In this document: piece by piece, positions 14,243 through 15,377 of the stretch | Numbering within the stretch: the stretch's first letter is position 1 | How the letters are laid out: each line of letters opens with the position of its first letter | Assembly: GCA_900765975.1 (NCBI GenBank) | Contig: CAAFTS010000013.1 | Coordinates: 1 to 15,377, forward strand | Source: Lachnospiraceae bacterium | Lineage (GTDB): Bacteria; Bacillota; Clostridia; Lachnospirales; Lachnospiraceae | Direction of reading: 5' to 3' | DNA: 15,377 nucleotides | Translations under genes and position numbers: made by a program | The notes under the pieces: model-generated | The model's database searches: none | What the model was told of the DNA's origin: nothing | Seen by the model: only the letters and a program-made list of their open reading frames with translations

Positions 14243-15134
14243 TTTGTTCTCCACCGAAGAAGGCCGCCAGGATGCAAAGCTGGAAAAGATTCAGGAAATT
14301 CCGTTGTCTGAACTGCATCCGTTCAAGAACCACCCATTCAAAGTCAAGGATGACGAAGCCATGATGGAGACCGCTGACAGTATCAAGCAGTATGGCGTTC
14401 TGGTTCCGGCGATTGCCCGACCGGACCCGGATGGCGGTTATGAGCTGGTGGCCGGACACAGGCGGCACAGAGCCAGTGAGCTGGCAGAAAAGGAGACTAT
14501 GCCGGTCATTGTTCGGGATTTGGATGATGATGCCGCCACGATCATTATGGTTGACAGCAATTTGCAGCGAGAAAGCTTGCTCCCCAGTGAAAGGGCATTT
14601 GCTTATAAAATGAAGCTGGATGCCATGAAAAGACAGGCTGGCAGACCGAGTAAAGAAAATTGTTCCCAAGTTGGGAACGATTTTGGGAAGAAGTCCAGCG
14701 AGGTTTTGGCGGAGCAAGTAGGTCAGAGCAAAAACCAGATTTTTCGCTATATCCGTCTGACAGAGCTGATTCCTGAATTGATGGATATGGTAGATGAAAA
14801 GAAGATTGCCCTGAACCCTGCCTATGAGCTGTCATTTCTCAAAAAGGACGAACAGGTAGACCTGCTGGATGCCATGGACAGTGAGCAGGCTACCCCTTCC
14901 CTTTCCCAAGCCCAGCGGCTCAAGAAATACAGTCAGGAGGGGCATCTGACCCTCGATATGATGCGTGTCATTATGGGTGAGGAAAAGAAAAGTGATCTGG
15001 ACCGAGTGACATTTACCTCTGACACTTTGCGGAAGTATTTCCCTAAAAGCTATACGCCCCAGCGGATGCAGGAAACCATCATCAAGCTGCTGGAGGCATG
15101 GCAGAAAAAGCGTCAGAGAGACCAGGAACGATGA
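14199..15134 (+). CDS. parB: ParB/RepB/Spo0J family partition protein
   Basis: A 311-aa ParB-like DNA-binding CTPase. The N-terminal ParB domain starts near residue 35 (IPLSELHPFKNHPFKV) and includes the nucleotide-binding GHRRHRA at 86-92. The helix-turn-helix region covers about residues 166-190 (SSEVLAEQVGQSKNQIFRYIRL). A charged C-terminal region follows (LLEAWQKKRQRDQER). It starts at TTG 14199, with AAGGAGGT at 14183-14190, 44 bp before the end of parA, so the pair is translationally coupled. Its binding site is unknown: I found no canonical Spo0J parS in this window, and the GGTTAACC repeats at 13093 and 13144 are candidates. The stop overlaps the next ORF by ATGA. Confidence 0.92.
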   Translation: MKSSAKKIELASVDDLFSTEEGRQDAKLEKIQEIPLSELHPFKNHPFKVKDDEAMMETADSIKQYGVLVPAIARPDPDGGYELVAGHRRHRASELAEKETMPVIVRDLDDDAATIIMVDSNLQRESLLPSERAFAYKMKLDAMKRQAGRPSKENCSQVGNDFGKKSSEVLAEQVGQSKNQIFRYIRLTELIPELMDMVDEKKIALNPAYELSFLKKDEQVDLLDAMDSEQATPSLSQAQRLKKYSQEGHLTLDMMRVIMGEEKKSDLDRVTFTSDTLRKYFPKSYTPQRMQETIIKLLEAWQKKRQRDQER

Positions 15135-15377
15135 AAGGAGCCGCCTATACCGAGTACATCATTTATGAACAGCCACAGCCAAAGAAGCCAGATATGCTGC
15201 CGCCAGATGTGGCTTCACCAGATACGGAAAACCCGGATATGGTAAAACCGGATACGGAAAAGCCCGCAGAATTAAATATAGAGAAATCAAATACAGAAAA
15301 AACAATTACTTATGGATCAAGTACCGATTCCATTCCCTTCCGGGAAACAGCGGCGGCAAGACCGCCGGAACGGAAAG
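15131..15377 (+). CDS. Partial ORF resembling the linker region of DUF6017/RepA-like element proteins
   Basis: An open frame from ATG 15131 to the window end, at least 82 residues with no stop. It starts MKGAAYTEYIIYEQPQPKKP, continues with a proline- and acid-rich repeat region (PDMLPPD, PDTENPD, PDTEKPA), and then SSTDSIPFRETAAARPPERK. From memory, the EYIIYEQPQP block, the NPT/KP-type repeats and the SSTDSIPFRE segment match the middle of DUF6017 proteins of Clostridia plasmids and ICEs. Those normally have a winged-helix domain of about 100 residues before this point, which is absent. An in-frame ATG at 15098 would add only 11 residues, and the frame is closed by a stop at 15044-15046. 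The start overlaps the parB stop (ATGA). The call is tentative and depends on sequence beyond the window. Confidence 0.5.
   Translation, partial: MKGAAYTEYIIYEQPQPKKPDMLPPDVASPDTENPDMVKPDTEKPAELNIEKSNTEKTITYGSSTDSIPFRETAAARPPERK

Overview
The window looks like a chromosomal segment of a low-GC Gram-positive anaerobe of the Clostridia, most likely a Lachnospiraceae-type gut bacterium. This rests on strong AGGAGG ribosome binding sites, TTG and GTG starts, a tyrosine T-box upstream of tyrS, the rplM-rpsI operon, and Firmicutes families such as DUF4179 anti-sigma factors and GldA/F/G-type ABC transporters. The organism call is an inference from gene content.

Positions 1-86 are the 3' end (domains V and VI) of a group II intron cut by the window edge. 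It is followed by a four-gene operon (221-4405): ABC ATPase, ABC-2 permease, GldG-like substrate-binding-type protein and DUF4340 lipoprotein-like protein. Next come a small two-TM zinc-ribbon protein (4512-4919), a tRNA-Leu(CAG) with its own promoter and terminator (5006-5140), a secreted C39-like cysteine peptidase (5201-5995) and an ECF sigma factor with a DUF4179 anti-sigma partner (6113-7846). The peptidase gene and the sigma operon carry the same promoter-like element, GAAACTTTT-N14-ATCTAAT. This suggests that the sigma factor controls itself and the peptidase.

Positions 7854-8221 hold a T-box leader with a UAC specifier and a terminator. It controls tyrS (8311-9534) and a DUF89 damage-control-phosphatase-like gene that overlaps tyrS by ATGA (9531-10409). 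A bidirectional terminator separates these from a convergent cytosolic GH13 glycosidase on the minus strand (10490-11800). GH13 and rplM-rpsI diverge from a shared 295-bp intergenic region with one promoter in each direction.

After the rpsI terminator (12975-13008) the character of the sequence changes. A 215-bp repeat-rich noncoding stretch (13030-13244) and two hairpins precede parA and parB, which are visibly richer in GC at third codon positions than the upstream genes. The window ends inside an ORF resembling the middle of DUF6017/RepA-like plasmid or ICE proteins. This is best read as the left end of an integrative conjugative or mobilizable element inserted downstream of rpsI.

No wholly unknown multi-gene system is evident. 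The strongest new leads are the predicted ECF-peptidase regulon, the phased repeat array at the element boundary, the T-box-coupled DUF89 gene and the apparently N-terminally shortened DUF6017-like ORF.
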